Source of the DNA: Nocardiopsis sinuspersici
GTDB taxonomy: Bacteria > Actinomycetota > Actinomycetes > Streptosporangiales > Streptosporangiaceae
Direction of reading: 5' to 3'
DNA: 64,000 nucleotides
Assembly (NCBI GenBank): GCA_008638415.1
Contig: VWVT01000003.1
Location: 434,001-498,000 of the forward strand
In this document: positions 36,310 to 45,605 of the stretch, piece by piece
Layout of the letters: every line of letters begins with the position of its first letter
How positions within the stretch are numbered: position 1 is the stretch's first letter
Translations under genes and position numbers: made by a program
The notes under the pieces: model-generated
The model's database searches: none
The model's input: only the letters and a program-made list of their open reading frames with translations
Told to the model about the DNA's origin: nothing

Positions 36310-38481
36310 GTGCGCGAGGACGACGGCCGACCGGACCGGCGGCGGCGCCGGTGGATCGGGGCGGCACTGCTGGTCGCCCTGGTGTGGCTGGTGGGAGCCG
36401 GGCCCCTGGGCATGTTCCTGGGCAGGCTCGGCGAGGTGCAGACCAACGACCCCGGCGCGTTCCTGCCCGTGGGCGCCGAGTCCACCGAGGTCGCCGGGAT
36501 CGCCGAGGAGTTCGACCGTGAGGGCTCCGTGCCGGCGGTCGTCGTCTACTCCCGGGAGGACGGCGGCGGGGAGGTCTCCGAGGAGGAGCTGGCCGACATC
36601 GCGGCGGTCGCCGAGGACGTCGCCGGGGAGCCCTGGGTCTCCGGCGGCGTCGCCGGGCCCTTCCCCGGTACCGAGGACCCCTCCGTCGCCCAGTTCGTCG
36701 TCCCGGTCGACGCGGCCGCCGACACGGGCGACGCGGTCACCGAGCTGCGCGCGCTGCTGGACGAGGACCCCGTCCCCGGGCTCCGGGCCCAGGTCACCGG
36801 ACCCGCCGGATACGCGGCCGACCTCGCCGCGGCCTTCGGCGGAATCGACTCCACCCTGTTGGCCGTCGCCGTCGTGGCGGTCCTGGTCATCCTCGTGGCC
36901 GTCTACCGCTCACCGCTGCTGCCGGTGCTGGTCGTCCTCGCCTGCCTGCTCGCCCTCGGCCTGTCCGGCGCGCTGGTCTACCTGGCCGCCGACACCGGGC
37001 TGGTCAGCCTCAACGGCCAGAGCCAGGGCATCCTGTTCATCCTGGTCGTGGGCGCCTGCACCGACTACGCCCTGCTGCTCGTGGCCCGCTACCGGGAGGA
37101 GCTGGCCGTCCGGGAACGGGTCCCCGAGGCCGTCCTGGCCGCCGTGCGGGGGGTGACCGGTCCGGTCCTGGCCTCCGGCGGCACCGTCGTCCTCGGCCTG
37201 CTCTGCCTGCTCGCCGCCGACCTGGCCTCCACCCGCAGCCTCGGGCCCGTCGTGGCCGTCGGCGTCGTCGCGGCACTGCTCTCGGCGATGACCTTCCTGC
37301 CCGCGGTGCTCATGCTGTGCGGATGCGCGGCGTTCTGGCCCGTGGCGCCGCACGGGGGGTCCGGAGGGGAGGGCAGCTTCGGGGAGGTCGTCGCCCGCCA
37401 CCGGTTCTGGGGCCGCCTGGCCACGGCCGTCGCCCGCAGGCCCCGGACGTACTGGATCCTCACCACGGCGGTCCTGGCGGCCGCGGCGGTGTTCGCGCCC
37501 CAGTTCGACGCGGGAGGAACCGGCCAGGCCGAGGTCTTTCGCACCGAGGTGGAGGCGGTGGAGGCCCAGGAGGTGCTGGAACGGGGCTTCGGTTCCGACA
37601 CCGGCGCCGCCCCCGCCCTCGTGGTCGCCGACGCCGACCGCGTGGACGAGGTCGTCCGGGCCGCGGAGCGGCTGCCGCGGGTGGAGCGGGCCGCGCCGGT
37701 CACCGAACCCGGCCCGCCCGGAGCCGACCCGCCGCCCCTGGAGGAGGACGGCCGCGTGCTGGTCGAGGCCGTCCTCACGGTCGGTCCCGAGTCGGCCGAG
37801 GCGGTGGACGCGGTGCGGGACCTGCGTGAGGGACTGCGTGCGGTGGAGGGCGCCGACGCCCTGGTCGGAGGGGTGAGCGCCACCGACCTGGACACCCTGG
37901 AGACGGCTCGGCGCGACTTCGCGGTCGTGGTTCCGCTCGTGCTCGCCGTGGTCTTCGTCGTGCTCGTTCCGCTGCTGCGCTCGCTGGTGGCGCCGCTGCT
38001 GCTGATGGCGGTCAACGTGCTGTCCTTCGCGGCCGTGCTGGGTGTGGGGACCCTGGTCTTCGACCACCTGCTCGGCCTGCCCGGCGCGGATCCGGTGGTG
38101 CCGCTGTTCGCGTTCGTGTTCCTGGTGGCGCTGGGGATCGACTACAGCATCTTCCTGGTGTCCCGGGCCCGGGAGGAGGTCCTGGAGCACGGCCACCGGG
38201 AGGGCGTGCTGCGCGCGCTGACCGTCACCGGAGGGGTGATCACCTCCGCCGGTGTGGTCCTGGCCGCGACCTTCGCGGCGCTGGCGGTGATCCCGCTGCT
38301 GTTCCTGCTCCAGTTGGCGTTCCTGGTGGCGTTCGGGGTGCTCGTGGACGCCCTGCTCGTGCGGACGGTGCTGGTGCCCGCGCTGTCGCTGGACGCCGGG
38401 CCGCGCGTGTGGTGGCCGGGCAGGGCGCGGACGGCGGGGGAGTCCGCGGGCTACAGCGGTTCGCCGGGGAGCGCGGAGTAG
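36310..38481 (+). CDS. MMPL family (RND superfamily) exporter
   Basis: A 723-residue membrane transporter with two similar halves, each one TM helix, an extracytoplasmic loop and five TM helices: first helix near 15-35, loop ~40-175, helices ~180-340; second half from ~370. The RND/MMPL proton-relay type motifs are GACTDYALLLVARYREEL (first half) and LGIDYSIFLVSRAREEVL (second half), each with the Asp-Tyr pair. Substrates of this family include lipids and polyketides; none can be named here. GTG 36310 has GGGAGAG. Its end overlaps the convergent next gene by 31 nt. Confidence 0.92.
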   Translation: MREDDGRPDRRRRRWIGAALLVALVWLVGAGPLGMFLGRLGEVQTNDPGAFLPVGAESTEVAGIAEEFDREGSVPAVVVYSREDGGGEVSEEELADIAAVAEDVAGEPWVSGGVAGPFPGTEDPSVAQFVVPVDAAADTGDAVTELRALLDEDPVPGLRAQVTGPAGYAADLAAAFGGIDSTLLAVAVVAVLVILVAVYRSPLLPVLVVLACLLALGLSGALVYLAADTGLVSLNGQSQGILFILVVGACTDYALLLVARYREELAVRERVPEAVLAAVRGVTGPVLASGGTVVLGLLCLLAADLASTRSLGPVVAVGVVAALLSAMTFLPAVLMLCGCAAFWPVAPHGGSGGEGSFGEVVARHRFWGRLATAVARRPRTYWILTTAVLAAAAVFAPQFDAGGTGQAEVFRTEVEAVEAQEVLERGFGSDTGAAPALVVADADRVDEVVRAAERLPRVERAAPVTEPGPPGADPPPLEEDGRVLVEAVLTVGPESAEAVDAVRDLREGLRAVEGADALVGGVSATDLDTLETARRDFAVVVPLVLAVVFVVLVPLLRSLVAPLLLMAVNVLSFAAVLGVGTLVFDHLLGLPGADPVVPLFAFVFLVALGIDYSIFLVSRAREEVLEHGHREGVLRALTVTGGVITSAGVVLAATFAALAVIPLLFLLQLAFLVAFGVLVDALLVRTVLVPALSLDAGPRVWWPGRARTAGESAGYSGSPGSAE

Positions 38482-39236
38482 GCGGCGGCGAGCTTGCGGA
38501 CCAGCGCCGACTGCGGCAGGTGGACGCCGTCGATGGCGGCCACCGGCCGTACCCCGGTGGTGGCGTTGGTGACGAAGGCGCCGGCCGTGCGGGTGCTCGC
38601 GGCCGCGGCGACCGGCCGGGTGCTCACCGGGACGCCCAGCTCCCCGGCCACCCGCTCGACGAGCTGTGTCGTCACTCCCGGGAGGCAGGGGGCCTGCGGC
38701 CAGACGATGCCGCCGCCGTCCAGGAAGCCGATGTTCCAGGTGGGGCCCTCCGAGACCCGGCCGTCCACACCCGTGAACAGGGCGTCGTCGTGGCCTTCCA
38801 GTTGGGCGGCGCGCCGCTGGTGGACCGCCCCGAACAGTCCGGTGCTCTTGACCCGCGGGGTGTCGCGGGCGAACCGCCGGGTGCCCAGGCGTACGGGCGG
38901 CGGCGCGGTGCCGGGGGCGGGACGGGTGGTGACCAGGATGTGCGGGAGCTGGCGGGCGGAGGGGCGGCCCAGGTCCATGTGGGGGTCGAACACGGTCACG
39001 CGCACCACCGAGGGGGAGGGGTGCGCGCGGGCGGAGCGGCGGGCGAGTTCACGGACCCGGGAGAGGTCCAGGTCGGTGCCGAAGAGGGCGCGGCAGTCGC
39101 GGCTCAGGCGTTCCATGTGGAGGTCGATCCCGCGTACGCGCAGGTCGTCGACGAGCATGGTGGTGAAGTGGCCGTAGCCGTACAGGGCGAGGCCCGCGAG
39201 TTCCCCGGTGCCGACGGGGTGTCCGTTCAGTTCCAT
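38451..39236 (-). CDS. Aminotransferase class IV (PabC/ADC lyase-like)
   Basis: A 261-residue PLP enzyme of fold type IV. Landmarks are GLALYGYGHFTTMLVDDLRV near the start, KSTGLFGAVHQRRAAQLEGH (the catalytic Lys region, though the usual 'K..N' is partly altered) and FTGVDGRVSEGPTWNIGFLD. This is the group of aminodeoxychorismate lyase (folate) and branched-chain/D-amino acid aminotransferases; actinobacterial copies like this are usually labelled class IV without substrate. ATG 39236 has GAGGA. It overlaps the MMPL 3' end tail-to-tail. Confidence 0.85.
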   Translation of the reverse strand: MELNGHPVGTGELAGLALYGYGHFTTMLVDDLRVRGIDLHMERLSRDCRALFGTDLDLSRVRELARRSARAHPSPSVVRVTVFDPHMDLGRPSARQLPHILVTTRPAPGTAPPPVRLGTRRFARDTPRVKSTGLFGAVHQRRAAQLEGHDDALFTGVDGRVSEGPTWNIGFLDGGGIVWPQAPCLPGVTTQLVERVAGELGVPVSTRPVAAAASTRTAGAFVTNATTGVRPVAAIDGVHLPQSALVRKLAAAYSALPGEPL

Positions 39237-39378
39237 CGTGTCCTCATGATGGCACTCCGGGACCCCGGCCACCGGGCTTTCCGCGCCCGGGTTCCGGGGG
39301 CGGAGGACCTCTCGGCGAAAGGCCGCGGGGGCGGCCCGCCCCGGGGACGGGCCGCTCCCGCCGGTGTGCGGGTGTCCT

Positions 39379-40554
39379 CTAGCCCCGGGCGGCCGACAGC
39401 ACCACGTCGACCAGGCGCTCGGCGGCGTCGGGGCGTCCGTGCTCGCGGGCCCGCCCCGCGATCCGCGCGCGCCGCTGCGGGTCGTCCAGCAGGGGCTCCA
39501 CCGCCTTGCGGAGCCCCTCCGCCGTGACCTCGTCCAACAGGGCCACCGCGGCACCCGACTCCTGGAGGTGGCGGGCGTTGTGCCGCTGCTCGTCGCCCGC
39601 GGAGGAGGCGAGCGGGACCAGCACGGCGGCCTTGCCCAGCGCGGTCAGCTCCGCGATCGTCCCGGCCCCGCTGCGGGAGACCACCACGTCGGCCAGCGCC
39701 AGCACGTCGGGCAGTTCCGGGCCGACGAAGTCCGTCAGGTGGTACCGCTCGGCGAGGTCGGGCGAAAGGTCGGCCGCACCGTGGCGCAGCCCCTCCAGGT
39801 TCGCCGCCCCGCACTGGTGGACGACGTTGGCGCGCTCGAGCAGCCACGGCAGGACGGCGCGGACCGTGTCGTTGATCTGTGCCGAGCCCTGCGCCCCGCC
39901 CGTGACGTAGACGGTGGGGAGCGCGGGGTCGTGCCCCTTGAAGCCGAGCTCCTCGGCCGCGCGGTCGGCCTGCCCGGACAGCACCTCCGGACGCACCGGG
40001 TTGCCGGTCACCGAGGCGCGGGCACGCGCGGACCCCGGGAGCAGCTCGATCGTGGACGGGGAGGACACGGCGACACGGGCCGACACGCGGGCGAGGACCT
40101 TGTTGGCCAGCCCCAGGCGGACCGTCTGCTCGTGCACCACGAGCGGACGGCGGCACAGCTTCGCGGCCAGGCCCACGGGAACCGCCACGTAGCCGCCGGT
40201 GGCCAGCACCGCGTCGGGCGCGAAGCCGGCGACCAGGCGCCGGGCCTGCGCGATCCCCAGCGGCACGTTGGCCATGTCCCTGATGTTGGCCGGTGAGACC
40301 AGCTTGAGCGGGTTCTTCGAACGGCGGATCTTGCCGGTCGCGACCGGCGCGAAGGCGATCCCCTCGGCCGCCGCGACCCGGGACTCCAGGCTGTCCGCCG
40401 TGCCCACCCACAGCACGTCGAGGCTGTGGCCGGCCGCCTCCAGCCGGTCCCGCAGCGCGCGGACGGAGGTGAGGGCGGGATAGGTGTGCCCGCCCGTTCC
40501 CCCTCCGGTCACGATCAGACGGATATCCCGCAGGGGGAGGTCGTCGCTGCTCAC
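39379..40554 (-). CDS. MurG-like UDP-GlcNAc glycosyltransferase
   Basis: A 391-residue GT28-type glycosyltransferase. LIVTGGGTGGHTYPALTSVR (N-domain P-loop), LATGGYVAVPVGLAAKL, VHEQTVRLGLANKVLARVS, YVTGGAQGSAQINDTV and SRSGAGTIAELTALGKAAVL all match MurG, which adds GlcNAc to lipid I. The genuine murG normally lies in the dcw cell-division cluster; here the neighbours are a PabC-like gene and a GntR gene, so this may be a paralogue. GTG 40554 (GGGA upstream) is preferred to 40620. Confidence 0.85.
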   Translation of the reverse strand: MSSDDLPLRDIRLIVTGGGTGGHTYPALTSVRALRDRLEAAGHSLDVLWVGTADSLESRVAAAEGIAFAPVATGKIRRSKNPLKLVSPANIRDMANVPLGIAQARRLVAGFAPDAVLATGGYVAVPVGLAAKLCRRPLVVHEQTVRLGLANKVLARVSARVAVSSPSTIELLPGSARARASVTGNPVRPEVLSGQADRAAEELGFKGHDPALPTVYVTGGAQGSAQINDTVRAVLPWLLERANVVHQCGAANLEGLRHGAADLSPDLAERYHLTDFVGPELPDVLALADVVVSRSGAGTIAELTALGKAAVLVPLASSAGDEQRHNARHLQESGAAVALLDEVTAEGLRKAVEPLLDDPQRRARIAGRAREHGRPDAAERLVDVVLSAARG

Positions 40555-40802
40555 ATGGTTCCCATCTGGTCGCCCCGAGGCGGGGCAGAGCGAGGATATG
40601 ACAAGGAGAGGGGCACACACGGGCGGTGCGGTGCCCGGAACGTGCCCCAGAACACCGTAGCCCTCGGCGAACCCGTCGCAGAACAGGAGTTCCCGTGCCG
40701 CCGCGGTGGACGGGGACGGAGTACGCGGCCGCCCGTGGTCCGCCTGATGTCCGAGGCGTCCGAGGACGTGCGCGACACGCCGTCCTGACGCTCCCCGGCG
40801 TG

Positions 40803-40828
40803 CGTTCTCCGCTTCGGAGCGGAGAACG
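40803..40828. terminator. Hairpin terminator after the GntR gene
   Basis: A 10-bp perfect stem (CGTTCTCCGC with GCGGAGAACG) and 6-nt loop, 27 nt beyond the GntR stop. The 300-nt gap 40555-40854 between murG-like and GntR genes holds this hairpin and no convincing gene; the murG-like promoter must lie in it. Confidence 0.8.
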
Positions 40829-40854
40829 TGCGGGCCCGGCGGCGCCCGCCGCGG

Positions 40855-41562
40855 TCAGGCCCGCTCCTCCATGGCGGTGAACGCGGTGACCAGCTGGTCC
40901 TCGGAGGTGTCCAGGTAGGTCGCCAGCTCCTCCGCCGCGCCCCGCGGGTCGCCCGAGGCCAGCAGCGTGTGGATCCGGCGGTTCCAGTCCAGGTACGGGG
41001 CGTGGAACTCCCGGGGCGCGTCCATCACGTGGAAGACCAACCGTGTCTCGGCCAGCACCTGGCTCATGAACTCGTTCACCCGCGCGCTCTCCGAGAGCCC
41101 GGCGACGGCCTGGTGGAAGCGCATGTTGGCGGTACCCATCCGCCACCAGTCCTCCCGCTCCCGCGCGGCCTCGCCCTCGTCCACGGCCGCGCCCACCAGG
41201 CGCACCGCCTCCTCGGCGGGGGCCGTGGCATCGCGCAGCGCGGGGAGCTCCAGGGTCCTGCGGGCCTTGAACAGGTCGCGGACGTCATCGCTGGTCGGAA
41301 GGCCGACGAACACGCCCCGGTGCATCTGGTGCACCAGCAGCCGCTCGCGCACCAGCAGCCGGAACGCCTCGCGCAGGGTGTTGCGGGAGACCCCGAGCTC
41401 CTCGCACAGGCGCTCCTCCGACAACCGCCGCCCCGGCGGGTACACCCCGTCGATGAGGGACTCGCGCAGCAGCTCCGCGACCCGTTCGGCCTGGGTCGGC
41501 ATCGGGGGGAGGAGGCGCGTACGGCCGGTGGACCGGTCGGCGCGGGTGTCCGTGGCCGTCAC
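40855..41562 (-). CDS. GntR family (FCD domain) transcriptional regulator
   Basis: A 235-residue repressor-type protein. The winged helix at the N-terminus reads AERVAELLRESLIDGVYPPG, RLSEERLCEELGVSRNTLRE and AFRLLVRERLLV; the C-terminal FCD effector domain has the metal-binding histidines (MRFHQAVAGL; NRRIHTLLASGD). GTG 41562 follows AAGGAG. It diverges from the oxoprolinase operon and is its likely regulator. B. subtilis uses a different family (KipR, IclR-type) at the equivalent locus. Confidence 0.92.
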   Translation of the reverse strand: MTATDTRADRSTGRTRLLPPMPTQAERVAELLRESLIDGVYPPGRRLSEERLCEELGVSRNTLREAFRLLVRERLLVHQMHRGVFVGLPTSDDVRDLFKARRTLELPALRDATAPAEEAVRLVGAAVDEGEAAREREDWWRMGTANMRFHQAVAGLSESARVNEFMSQVLAETRLVFHVMDAPREFHAPYLDWNRRIHTLLASGDPRGAAEELATYLDTSEDQLVTAFTAMEERA

Positions 41563-41772
41563 AGGTTCTCCTTCGGTGCTGGCGTCGGTCGTTCCATTGT
41601 CGCCGACGCGCCGCACTCCTGGGGGAGCGGGGCGCCGGAGAGGCCGGGTCATCGGACCATCGGGTCATCGTGGCAGAGCTCTCCGGAGGGGCCTCAGGGG
41701 CGGGTGAAACAGGTGGATCCCCTGCTACGCGGGTGACCTGGGATTTTTGCTGATCCACTCTTTACCCGGCTT

Positions 41773-41803
41773 GTTGGATTGAAGTATCGTTCAACAATCC
41801 AAC
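41773..41803. promoter_or_regulatory. 31-bp palindrome, probable GntR operator of the oxoprolinase operon
   Basis: GTTGGATTG (41773-41781) and CAATCCAAC (41795-41803) are perfect 9-bp inverted arms. Inside, TTGAA and TTCAA form a second inverted pair around GTATCG. It lies 60 bp before the transporter gene and is A/T-rich against its surroundings. The rest of the 301-nt gap (41563-41863) shows no gene. Confidence 0.6.
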
Positions 41804-41863
41804 GATGGCGCGGCCGTCAGTCATCGCGTCACCGCCCCCGTCCCGCACCCCCTGGAGAGCTCC

Positions 41864-43114
41864 ATGGGCGACACGCCCCCCGCACCCCCGAAGGTGCGCC
41901 CCCGTCCCGGGCGGATCGTGCTGAGCAGCAGCCTGCTCGGCGCGATGTTCCTCATGGCGACCAGCGCCATCGGTCCCGGCTTCATCACCCAGACCACCAC
42001 CTTCACCGCCCAGCTCGGCGCGACCTTCGCGTTCGCCATCCTGGTCTCGGTCCTGGTCGACATCGCCGTCCAGCTGAACATCTGGCGGATCATCGGGATC
42101 GCCGACATGCGCGCCCAGGACCTGGCCAACAAGGTCCTCCCCGGCGCGGGCTACCTGCTGGCCGTCCTGATCGTCTTCGGCGGCCTGGTCTTCAACGTCG
42201 GCAACCTCGCGGGCACGGGCCTCGGGCTGAACGCGATGCTCGGATTCGACCCCGAACTCGGCGCCGTCCTCTCCGCGCTCCTCGCCGTCGTCATCCTCGG
42301 CGTCAAGAAGCTGGGCGTGGCCCTCGACCGCGTCCTGATCGTGCTCGGCCTGGCCATGATCTGCCTGACCGTGTACGTCGCCTTCGTGTCCCAGCCCCCG
42401 GTCGGCGACGCCCTGCGCCAGGCCGTCCTGCCCGAGCGGATGGGCACGGACGTCTTCCTCGCCACGGTCACCATCATCGGCGGCACGGTCGGCGGCTACA
42501 TCACCTACGCGGGCGTGCACCGCCTCGTCGAGTCGGGCCAGGGCGGCCGCGGCAACCTCCGGGCCATCACGCAGACCTCCGTCACCGGCATCGTCGTCAC
42601 CGGGGTCATGCGCGTGGTCCTGTTCCTGGCCATCCTCGGCGTCGTCGCCGGCGGAGCCGACATCCTGGCGGCCCCCAACCCCTCCGCGGAGGCCTTCCAC
42701 CAGGCCGCGGGCGAGGCCGGGATGCGCCTGTTCGGCATGATCATGTGGGCCGCGGCGGTCAGCTCCGTCATCGGCGCCTCCTACACCTCGGTCTCCTTCG
42801 TCACGAGCTTCCACCCGTGGCTGGAGAAGCGCCGCGGCGTCCTGGTCACCGTGTTCATCGGCGTCTCGCTGGGGATCCTGCTGCTGTCCGGACAGGCCCC
42901 GAACACGCTGCTGATCCTGGCCGGCGCACTGAACGGCGTGATCCTGCCGGTCGGCCTCGGCATCATGCTGTGGGTCGCGGCCCGCCGCTCCGGTGACCTG
43001 CTGGGCGGCTACCGCTACCCGCGCTGGCTCATCGCCGTCGGCGTCGCCGCCTGGGCGCTCACCGCCTACATGGCGGTCAGCTCCCTGAGCGGCATCGTCG
43101 CCCTCTGGCAGTAG
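41864..43114 (+). CDS. ycsG: NRAMP-related transporter (YcsG type) of the 5-oxoprolinase operon
   Basis: A 416-residue protein with about eleven TM helices, similar to Bacillus YcsG and to the NRAMP fold. In true NRAMP metal transporters helix 1 carries DPGN and helix 6 a metal-binding Met; here helix 1 reads SAIGPGFITQTTTF and helix 6 GGTVGGYITYAGVHRL, so the metal ligands Asp, Asn and Met are missing. With pxpABC downstream, uptake of 5-oxoproline or a related compound is more likely than metal transport (inference). ATG 41864 follows GGAGAG. Confidence 0.88.
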   Translation: MGDTPPAPPKVRPRPGRIVLSSSLLGAMFLMATSAIGPGFITQTTTFTAQLGATFAFAILVSVLVDIAVQLNIWRIIGIADMRAQDLANKVLPGAGYLLAVLIVFGGLVFNVGNLAGTGLGLNAMLGFDPELGAVLSALLAVVILGVKKLGVALDRVLIVLGLAMICLTVYVAFVSQPPVGDALRQAVLPERMGTDVFLATVTIIGGTVGGYITYAGVHRLVESGQGGRGNLRAITQTSVTGIVVTGVMRVVLFLAILGVVAGGADILAAPNPSAEAFHQAAGEAGMRLFGMIMWAAAVSSVIGASYTSVSFVTSFHPWLEKRRGVLVTVFIGVSLGILLLSGQAPNTLLILAGALNGVILPVGLGIMLWVAARRSGDLLGGYRYPRWLIAVGVAAWALTAYMAVSSLSGIVALWQ

Positions 43115-43184
43115 GAACCGGTCCGCGGCCCGGGCGGGGTAGGAACCCCGTGAGGGACCAGAAGAAGAACGAGGAGCACCGACG

Positions 43185-43952
43185 TTGCGCATCGACCTCA
43201 ACTCCGACCTCGGCGAGAGCTTCGGCCGCTGGGAGCTCGGCGACGACCAGGCCCTGCTGTCCATCGTCACCAGCGCCAACGTCGCCTGCGGATTCCACGC
43301 CGGTGACCCGTCCGTGCTGCGCCGCACCACGAGCGAGGCCGCGGCCAGGGGGGTGGCCGTCGGAGCGCACGTGAGCTACCGCGACCTCGCCGGGTTCGGC
43401 CGCCGCTTCGTCGACGTACCTCCCGCCGAGCTGACCGACGAGGTCCTCTACCAGATCGGCGCCCTGTCCGCGTTCACCCGCCTGGCCGGGGACCGCGTCC
43501 GCTACGTCAAGCCGCACGGCGCGCTCTACAACACGATCGTGCACCACGAGGAGCAGGCCGCCGCGGTCGTCGCGGCCGTGAGGGCCTTCGACCCCGGCCT
43601 GCCCGTGCTCGGGCTGCCCGGGTCCCGGTTCCTGCGCCTGGCGGAGGAGGCCGGACTGCCCACCCACCGCGAGGCGTTCGCCGACCGCGCCTACACCCCG
43701 GAGGGCGTACTGGTGTCGCGCCGCGAACCCGGCGCCGTGCTCCACGACCCGGAGGAGATCGCCCAACGCTGCCTGCGCATCGCCCACGGCGAGCCGGTCG
43801 AGGCGGTCGACGGCACCCGGATCCGCGTCGAGGCCGACTCCCTGTGCGTACACGGCGACAGCCCCGGGGCCGTGGACATCGCCCGGGCCGTGGCCGCGAG
43901 GCTGCGCGCCGAGGGCGTCACCGTCGCACCGTTCACGGGGCGGAACGCGTGA
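43185..43952 (+). CDS. pxpA: 5-oxoprolinase subunit PxpA (LamB/YcsF family)
   Basis: Subunit of ATP-dependent 5-oxoprolinase (5-oxoproline to glutamate). The 255-residue protein has [53 protein letters not shown] and [14 protein letters not shown], the family's conserved acidic and histidine-rich segments. The start is TTG 43185 with GAGGAG upstream. It is followed by pxpB after 25 nt, so all three subunits are consecutive. Confidence 0.94.
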   Translation: MRIDLNSDLGESFGRWELGDDQALLSIVTSANVACGFHAGDPSVLRRTTSEAAARGVAVGAHVSYRDLAGFGRRFVDVPPAELTDEVLYQIGALSAFTRLAGDRVRYVKPHGALYNTIVHHEEQAAAVVAAVRAFDPGLPVLGLPGSRFLRLAEEAGLPTHREAFADRAYTPEGVLVSRREPGAVLHDPEEIAQRCLRIAHGEPVEAVDGTRIRVEADSLCVHGDSPGAVDIARAVAARLRAEGVTVAPFTGRNA

Positions 43953-43977
43953 ACCCCGCCGGGAAGGAGGAGTCCTC

Positions 43978-44595
43978 GTGCGTTTCCTGAGGTGCGCCGA
44001 CACCGGCGTGCTCGTGGAGGTCGCCGACCTGGCCGAGGTGATCGCGCTGCGTGCCGCCCTGGAGGCGGATCCCGTCCCCGGCGTCACCGACGTCGTCCCG
44101 GCCGCCCGCACGCTGCTGCTGCGCGTCGGGCCCGGTACCGACCCGGACGCGGTCGCCGAGGCCGTCTCCGGGCTGCGGCCGGATCCCGGGGCCGGACGGG
44201 GCGCCGGCGAGACGGTCACCATCCCGGTGTCCTACGACGGGGAGGACCTGGACGACATCGCCGAGCTGACCGGCCTGACCAGGCGCGGTGTGGTCGAGGC
44301 GCACACCGGCGCCCTCTGGACCGTCGCGTTCTGCGGCTTCGCGCCCGGGTTCGGCTACATGGTCGGCGACGACCCGCGCCTGCACGTGCCCCGGCGCGGT
44401 GAGGCGCGCACCCGCGTTCCCGCCGGGTCGGTGGCGCTGGCCGGGGAGTTCACGGGCGTGTACCCGCGCAGCTCGCCCGGGGGCTGGCAGCTGCTCGGCC
44501 GTACCGACGCCGGGATCTGGGACCTGGACCGCGATCCGCCCGGCCTGCTCAGGCCCGGTGTCCGCGTGCGCTTCACCGAGGCGGGGACCTCGTGA
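43978..44595 (+). CDS. pxpB: 5-oxoprolinase subunit PxpB (KipI family)
   Basis: A 205-residue KipI/Allophanate hydrolase subunit-1-like protein. Diagnostic segments are VAFCGFAPGFGYMVGDDPRL and the RVPAGSVALAGEFTGVYPRS loop near residues 140-160. In B. subtilis the homologue was first described as an inhibitor of sporulation kinase A; the enzyme role with PxpA and PxpC is the general one. GTG 43978 follows GGAAGGAGGAG. The stop overlaps pxpC (GTGA). Confidence 0.94.
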   Translation: MRFLRCADTGVLVEVADLAEVIALRAALEADPVPGVTDVVPAARTLLLRVGPGTDPDAVAEAVSGLRPDPGAGRGAGETVTIPVSYDGEDLDDIAELTGLTRRGVVEAHTGALWTVAFCGFAPGFGYMVGDDPRLHVPRRGEARTRVPAGSVALAGEFTGVYPRSSPGGWQLLGRTDAGIWDLDRDPPGLLRPGVRVRFTEAGTS

Positions 44596-45464
44596 GCGGC
44601 GGCGCCCGGCGCAGCGCCCTGGAGGTCCTGGCCGCGGGGCCCATGACCACGGTCCAGGACACGGGACGGTTCGGCCACGCCGACCTGGGCGTGGGCCGCT
44701 CCGGCGCCGCCGACGCCGGCTCCCACGCCCTGGCCAACCGGCTGCTCGCCAACCCCCCGGACGCCGCCGCCCTGGAGACCACCCTGGGCGGGCTGAGCGT
44801 GCGCGCCCGCGGCCCGGTGACCGTCGCCGTCACCGGTGCCGAGGCGCCCCTGAGGGTGGACGGGCGCGGTGCGGCCGCCAACACGGTGCTGCACCTGCCC
44901 GACGGCGCGGAGCTGACCATGGGCGTGCCCGGCCGAGGGCTGCGCTCCTACCTGGGTGTACGCGGCGGGGTGGACGTCCCGCCGGTCCTGGGCTCGCGCA
45001 GCACCGACGTCCTGGCCGGGCTGGGACCCGGCCTCCCCGTGCCCGGGACGCTGCTCCCGGTCGGACCCGTGCCCGCGGCGCTGCCGAACGTGGACCACGC
45101 CCCAACCGCGCCCGTCGGCGGACCCGAGGTGGTCCTGCGGGTCGTCCTGGGGCCGCGCGACGACTGGTTCACCGAGGAGGCCGTCGGCACGCTGCTGTCG
45201 TGCGGGTACGAGGTGACCCCGCGCAGCGACAGGGTCGGCGCCCGCCTGTCCGGTCCCGGCCTGGAACGCGCCCGCACGGGCGAGCTGCCCAGCGAGGGCA
45301 TGGTCGCGGGATCGATCCAGGTCCCGCCGGGCGGCGAACCGGTGCTGTTCCTGGCCGACCACCCCGTGACCGGCGGCTACCCGGTGGTGGCCGTCGTGTG
45401 CTCTGCGGACATGCCCGGGGCGGCCCAGGCGCGTCCGGGCACCCGTGTCCGCTTCACCCTCTGA
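44592..45464 (+). CDS. pxpC: 5-oxoprolinase subunit PxpC (KipA / biotin-dependent carboxyltransferase-like)
   Basis: A 290-residue AHS2-type protein. GPMTTVQDTGRFGHADLGVG and SGAADAGSHALANRLLAN at the start, and GRGLRSYLGVRGGVDVPPVL, NSRSTD-like GSRSTDVLAGLG and EGMVAGSIQVPPGGEPVLFL in the body, match KipA/PxpC. GTG 44592 overlaps the pxpB stop, so expression is coupled. Confidence 0.94.
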   Translation: MSGGARRSALEVLAAGPMTTVQDTGRFGHADLGVGRSGAADAGSHALANRLLANPPDAAALETTLGGLSVRARGPVTVAVTGAEAPLRVDGRGAAANTVLHLPDGAELTMGVPGRGLRSYLGVRGGVDVPPVLGSRSTDVLAGLGPGLPVPGTLLPVGPVPAALPNVDHAPTAPVGGPEVVLRVVLGPRDDWFTEEAVGTLLSCGYEVTPRSDRVGARLSGPGLERARTGELPSEGMVAGSIQVPPGGEPVLFLADHPVTGGYPVVAVVCSADMPGAAQARPGTRVRFTL

Positions 45465-45500
45465 GGACCCGGACGGATCCGCCGGAGGCGGTGGAGCCGC

Positions 45501-45529
45501 CCGGGAGTCCCCCCGCACGGGACTCCCGG
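45501..45529 (+). promoter_or_regulatory. Intra-operon stem-loop between pxpC and the YcsI gene
   Basis: An 11-bp perfect stem with a 7-nt loop in the 141-nt gap after pxpC. It may be a partial terminator or an mRNA-stabilising end that lowers expression of the YcsI gene relative to pxpABC. Confidence 0.55.
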
Positions 45530-45605
45530 ACCGTTCACGACCGGACACCGGCCGCTACCCGGCCGACCCCGACCAGGTCCCACCCGGGACGAAGGGCAGG
45601 AAACG

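Noticed and set aside
33267..36485. A 1072-codon open frame on the minus strand
   Set aside because: Antisense to crtY and the SDR gene, low-complexity translation, no ribosome-binding site.
40694..40880. A 62-codon frame (GTG start, AGGAG upstream) between the murG-like and GntR genes
   Set aside because: It runs through the terminator hairpin and into the GntR 3' end antisense; composition is not protein-like.
41864..43114. Manganese transporter MntH
   Set aside because: The overall fold is NRAMP-like, but the metal ligands in helices 1 and 6 are replaced and the operon encodes oxoprolinase.
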